This document shows, piece by piece, positions 63,501 to 64,000 of a DNA stretch of 64,000 nucleotides (position 1 is its first letter; every line of letters starts with the position of its first letter). Location of the stretch: the NCBI RefSeq assembly GCF_008629675.1, contig NZ_VWOX01000022.1, positions 35,258 through 99,257 on the forward strand, in the 5' to 3' direction. The DNA comes from Roseiconus nitratireducens. GTDB taxonomy: Bacteria; Planctomycetota; Planctomycetia; Pirellulales; Pirellulaceae. Made by a program: the position numbers and the translations under genes. The notes under the pieces were generated by a model. The model was given only the letters and a program-made list of their open reading frames with translations, searched no databases and was not told where the DNA came from.

Positions 63501-64000
63501 CGACCATTGGTGCCGGCGGACCGTTGACCGTCCTGGGCACGATTGTTTCGCAGTCCAGCGGAAACACGCTGCGCGTGCGAGGCGGTAGCCTGTCCAACCG
63601 TGGTTCGATGGTGCTTGATCGCGGAACCCTGGACCTGAACGGGCTGGCCGGAGCACTCGGTGATGTATCGATTGCCTCGGGAACCGCCCTGGACCTCTCC
63701 GGGACTTACACGATTGAAACCGATCGCACGATCGATGGTGCGACGCTGCGCTTAGCGGGTAACTGGACGAATTCGGCCAATCTGGGGCTGTCCGGCAACT
63801 CGACGTTGGACCTAGGTGGCCAATGGACCAATCAGGGGCAGATCGTCGTGGACGCATCCACCGTGAATCTGCTGACCCGGAGCGACGAGCCCGGGGACAT
63901 CCAGATTAACGACTCGCGGATCAATCTGTTGAGCGGCTACATGACGTCGGAACTGGAAGCGATCAGCAGCGGCGACACGAGTGTTTATGTCCAGTCGGGC
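51548..64000 (+). CDS. Giant secreted multidomain protein with Ig/PKD repeats, internal dockerin and rearranged animal-type haem peroxidase (3' truncated)
   Basis: The frame from ATG 51548 is open for 4151 codons and runs off the window. Order, by approximate residue: L-E-V-R motif near 41; Gly-rich linker 215-235; two Ig/cadherin-like domains (ANDDQF, ANDDTF) 455-640; three PKD-like domains with W-G-D-G near 678, 782 and 882; four 107-residue SbsA/Ig-like repeats 940-1367; a type I dockerin pair (D-V-N-D-S-G-W, D-V-S-G-D-G-S) near 1501-1571; further Ig domains; peroxidase halves 2251-2668 and 2695-2777; Ca-binding D-T-D-G-D-G-L repeats near 3138; LVIVD-type repeats 3200-3460; another Ig/SbsA pair; and repetitive beta-strand regions from about 3780. 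Peroxidase catalytic residues are all present. Likely cell surface or matrix protein. Confidence 0.85.
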   Translation, partial: MVATRRQRAFGSLTGRIQRRNPRAIRQKQLDKIRKRLRMAETLEVRSAPGSMMPLPAEGLSAALAAAALSNSLAQRSVTGDQSPDSTTAIPRRTGEAEVASRATNQDQGRSLQPLDGEARPWQAQPLAVGLGLGGEALSPTLNAALSSGGLVGTTGTLPAQDSSAESTPGQQPTLGTFSSVIGGGEPAGGSGAKLTVQATSQDGAAMGISSSSRGAGGAGGGGGGGLSAGGAEGESTTGPTTDPPSADSSTNADEGTGTANNQANADAPQPAPAAATATTVAEPFPANLENWTVAQTGGSETAAGSVSVDNGAAVLSEGDSFSVSLSRTFVVPAGAETLTFEYEDLNFDTTSEGAINDAFEVELLDAEGFSLVSPHGSGRSSLLNVTDGQAASSGINVQVTPAGAGAAAVTVDVSQIPADTVATLRFRLVNNDGDAGTTVRILTVGIPQAEQVQANDDQFTVAEDSPVTNFDVLANDELVAGEIVSVSAGSAGGRLAIVAGQSVDYTPAKDFFGEEVFSYTVVDTVSGTRQSAEATVTVTSVNDPPTANDDTFALSARDESIVLDVLKNDSIAPDVGENLTVIAVTPGSQGGTLRIEDDKRLVYSPASGFAGTETFSYTINDGTPDSNAQATVTVRVEGLPVEIDLPDVSGDEGDAITLSAGFEDPINTDPHTVVIDWGDGASEVALVNEQLGVGEILARHVYADNGLYTVQMRVTDATGKVTTESSTANIGNVAPTLSGVDDVSLVEGNEVRFHLATLSDPGFRNQDALTDETFTATIDWGDGTPVQPATVAPSPGGDGKPTIASIFGQHTYLDDGLFTVTVTAVDDDGGQAATTIMVQVENATPRFLTAVGPRGGVNQEFELLARFSDQGLSDVHTAQVDWGDGFVDASITEENGRSLISSKFAFSQPGEFPVTVRVRDDGGAMAELMVMATATLETDAIPPTGVLVSPVPGSTINADPGYVEIQWSDNESLDETSFGASDITISGVTVSTATPDATTPGLVRYAYSGDLAEGAVTVTLVAGEVADLGGNTNVAASESFTFDIPDLTAPTGALVSPTPGSTIHADPGYVEIQWSDNESLDETSFGASDITISGVTVSTATPDATTPGLVRYAYSGDLAEGAVTVTLVAGEVADLGGNTNVAASESFTFDIPDLTAPTGALVSPTPGSTINTDPGYVEIQWSDNESLDATSFGVSDITISGVTVSTATPDATTPGLVRYAYSGSLGEGAVTVTLVAGEVADLAGNTNVSASQSFTFDILDLTAPTGALVSPTPGSTINADPGYVEIQWSDDESLDETSFGASDITISGVTVNTATPDATTPGLVRYGYSGNLSGGEVTVTLVAGEVLDGAGNANAQSTGVFNLELAGPSDISDLVALKYSLPQVNPRFRTISFVGSVVNISDATLRGPMRVYWYDLSPHIMAFNPDGYSDAGEPYFDIDVPETGIGPGELSTPRLFTLRNMTFAPYEYSTRVTGVVASSVAEGEAGPMPSGSLAFQSPTLPYDVNDSGWVTPIDALGVINRLGRQTDIGTVAPMDPEDWNGMFYDVSGDGSISPRDALQVVNELARQFEAGPTLATTLTPESESVLESMPPVITAGLLRDTAPGGQTNQDRITSDPRIAGVITDASPIVALRAAFGEADQQNYVALDAATLVDVDGNLILDVPTLEQVYGGALDDGEHQLNLVAEDEHGNVSSTFTVLFTLDTQSPSRPAMPDLLAISDTGVRDDDDLTANNAPRIVVATDSGNGLQLLVDGVPQVQVPFGGSVVLGTGVLSDGAHEITVVAEDAAGNRSEVSTPLTVQVDTSAPSAATLDLDVGSDSEPVGDRITTQGTVRLVGQADSGSSVQLGTSGAVTTAASDGTFAFENVVLVSGLNLLAVTAIDAAGNRTTSSYPFIRRSPVDDVPPQVTARLANDTGADPTDGVTSDATIVGTVSDDRAGVILRGGFDASAIGSFKKISFDPASGNFTLTRPQLATLAGGSLNQKAQTLYLQATDAQGNVSTLTAIQFTFDATGPAFTANLSWQDGRTGSYFDVDFSEPVSEAASLDNAYSLIINSGPDAGQSVAIASTERISASKVRIRLSEVLPSNRFLLKVSAGITDQAGNRLVLPNTSTFTVTEPVMITEFAPYSGEPMVNVRREITVRFESEIDPTTVTQDSFYLIANGERLTGTARVSSTARYMTFFPDVPLPASTEVRIVVDGDKLMTRAGQPVDADGDGVPGGVGHADFTTSPLTGIEGTSVSGYVLDAHRTVDAEVLPIAVPTGDPYFDPMGTGTATIPFTRARFVGSTGDRQDNPRQHVNLITSFLDASMVYGSDEARATQLRAMDGSGKLKVGSGDLLPLNDPTNFPDGPLEVDNQGPFDDSTMFAAGDIRATENPGLASLHTLLVREHNRYADQLRVSNPNLRGEELYQAARRWVGGVIQHITYNEFLPALLGDDPLGNYEGYDSNVDPSISAAFSGAAFRLGHSMSTDEILRLNEDGSSLPGGALPLVNGFFNSQTLLDDGIEPYILGLIGQQANEVDTQEIDALRNFLFGPPGAGGLDLVSINIQRGRDLGLPGYNQARVDFGFDPISSFEQLTSDVTVAAALETIYGSVDQVDLFVGGLAEDHVSGGTVGELFAAIITDQFRRARDGDRFWYENQRFTDQELSDIRATTLSALVVRNTDISSLPANVLSNGTLPMGPMPAGSSASESPDEDRRIDGVGNNPLNPGLGRAGAPLQQNFTVNYEDGISELADADRPGPREVSNALFPQMTEVTNAAGLTSLFVAWGQFIDHDLSKSPSQSTSPTVVPVAGATLTVEGAPNLRATTDATGFFYLDNLPAPEVFVRIDGSQATNAPEDGAYTYVAKPLKTVPGQAIPLSKNGEGFNIFLPVVPADAPQALSTVETTSLKFQPQTMQLAEDVFPDLDPEMLELFSLDLPPGSAVDREGNPVPTGFVVPVPPDRLPEPLPPGLDANLVVSIQAPGAENFDVPAPITFPNTEGLAPGEKTLLFSYDHDAGEWVAVGSGTVREDGMAVESDPGVGILAPGWHVIQPGVILRGNVVVGQRGGLFGRSATDELSVQTGRHYYKLENLDNGFVIRGVTDVVDRIFDRQIISANANYRLSVYGLVTGQHGSVEFQTPGNGAQITAPISVISKDPVIDTDGDGLNDEIESIVGTAFNRADTDSDGIRDLAELQQGLNPFDNRPFPTGVVSTLPLRGTANELVIEGSILSPEGQTAYVATGAGLAILNATQFDNPIVLGQIDLGNAVDVSVDSNLMIAAVATGAGGLQLVDVSDPMMPELIEKVDINVREVEVIEGVAYTMVAGKALAYDLKTGDLLDKTLAITSAELVAMDRAGSTLYFADSARVLHVVDASDFTLQPLATLQLPSLPNEIFAGGGFVYASTIAGAGVSRGGYMTVDVSDPTAPVLLAQGFTYDTPITGSGIDIASNGAGLGISIGGAIGPIPNVLDVFDTTAPFQIDASDPDIKYLDPDALLTRFILPETPRAVEIASGVAYTATGNAGIIVANFKSFDSGGVAPTVSIAGSLDIDPDTPGIQIEEGKFLPIEVDVFDVDDGTIDPDNEALRLARRGQVRSVELLVNGEVVRNDVSFPFEDFSIRAPRLEDFDGPIEVQVRATDTGGNIGLSETLVLQPTDPVPAPLAGGTAEGESTGMVQVVPDTTAPVFVVSNPEPGGLRSKRFRTLRLGFDETMDESTLVADNFRLVGPDAEPIDIVSSPTGNVFPIIDVQVRKYSREVQLTFARLVPGDYQLFIQEDAVTDAAGNPLGTGDNAVLDFTVLDADSVFINQNGGDWNDPDNWDTGELPREGDDVYLATGAGATVDFSGSAKLNKLSGAGILKVNGGVLDVATTIEFGGEVQLAGGTIRGAMILPGSAGRSLLATGNDGTLDGVTIQGDALVQTGGLVTIQNGLTLNGFMRIERTTTSSSNTYNTGLSFSGGNQVLRGTGTIELYNARNSDDEGDVRIYPSAGGSLTIGQDITVRNASNSYFTTIGAGGPLTVLGTIVSQSSGNTLRVRGGSLSNRGSMVLDRGTLDLNGLAGALGDVSIASGTALDLSGTYTIETDRTIDGATLRLAGNWTNSANLGLSGNSTLDLGGQWTNQGQIVVDASTVNLLTRSDEPGDIQINDSRINLLSGYMTSELEAISSGDTSVYVQSG
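54365..55648 (+). repeat. Four 321-base tandem repeats encoding Ig-like (SbsA-type) domains
   Basis: Copies start at 54365, 54686, 55007 and 55328, all in frame (107 codons). Copies 1 and 2 are almost identical over the central 250 bases; copy 3 differs at more sites (FGVSDITIS, SLGEGAVTV), and copy 4 diverges in its last third (NLSGGEVTVTLVAGEVLDGAGNANAQ). The gradient shows successive duplication with the newest copies first. Confidence 0.9.
58297..59877 (+). other. Animal haem peroxidase module with reversed half order (circular permutation)
   Basis: Segment B (58297-59550) holds what is normally the middle and C-terminal part: 'PTGDPYFDPMGTGT', 'HVNLITSFLDASMVYGSDEA', R2370-A-T-E2373, 'HTLLVREHNRYADQL', 'QHITYNEFLPALLG', proximal H2464 in F-R-L-G-H-S-M, 'NIQRGRDLGLPGYN', 'FRRARDGDRFWYEN'. 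Segment A (59629-59877) is what is normally the N-terminal part: 'RRIDGVGNNPLNPGLG', 'DRPGPREVSNALF', and distal H2772 in W-G-Q-F-I-D-H-D-L. In ordinary members A precedes B. Arg-to-proximal-His spacing (94) is close to that of myeloperoxidase (97). Confidence 0.75.

Overview
The window looks like a chromosomal segment of a marine-type planctomycete (Pirellulales/Rhodopirellula-like). This is inferred from the gene content: two Cys-type sulfatases, an SLA1-homology (SHD1) protein, a CxxCH/terpenoid-cyclase-like toroid protein, a PEP-CTERM protein, two giant multidomain secreted proteins with LEPR-type N-termini, and loosely packed genes separated by short palindromic repeats. I see no rRNA, tRNA, CRISPR array, transposase or prophage gene.

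Bases 1-9060 form one long, tightly packed rightward gene set: the end of a BCCT transporter, a 78-aa protein, a membrane-anchored FN3-like protein, an SSS sodium/solute symporter, an untracked 41-aa single-TM protein, an aspartate-carbamoyltransferase-like transcarbamylase that lacks the Arg-x-Gln aspartate-binding pair, an AsnB-type amidotransferase, an M20 N-carbamoyl-amino-acid hydrolase and an isochorismatase-fold (carbamoylsarcosine-amidase-like) hydrolase. Chemically this is a carbamoylate/amidate/de-carbamoylate/de-amidate toolkit with two solute transporters of osmolyte-handling families. My leading hypothesis is metabolism of an N-carbamoyl amino-acid amide, for example the known osmolyte N-alpha-carbamoyl-L-glutamine 1-amide.

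Bases 9061-17252 hold a leftward MarR-pirin pair with a palindromic operator candidate, a phosphodiesterase of the alkaline phosphatase superfamily, a BON-MscS channel, a DUF4112 protein, and an overlapping M20D amidohydrolase / GCS2-type carboxylate-amine ligase pair. Bases 17276-23715 are a sucrose cluster: PfkB sugar kinase, stand-alone HAD sucrose-phosphatase, bidomain sucrose-phosphate synthase and an amylosucrase-type GH13 enzyme. Bases 23917-31930 carry a sulfatase, a rhodanese-like protein lacking the usual Cys, a transaldolase-family protein, the CxxCH toroid protein, the SHD1 protein, an AI-2E family permease and an ArsR regulator.

Bases 32230-42647 contain a 1943-aa DUF4347/beta-helix/cadherin protein, a second sulfatase, a DinB-domain protein and an MFS permease. 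Bases 42668-50145 hold two divergent, large MscK-like mechanosensitive channels flanked by related hairpin repeats. From 51548 to the end of the window there is one uninterrupted frame of 4151 codons with Ig/PKD repeats, an internal dockerin, and an animal-type haem peroxidase whose two halves are in reversed order, nested inside what looks like a split carboxypeptidase-regulatory-like domain. This apparent circular permutation and the carbamoyl-amide gene set are the two most interesting observations.
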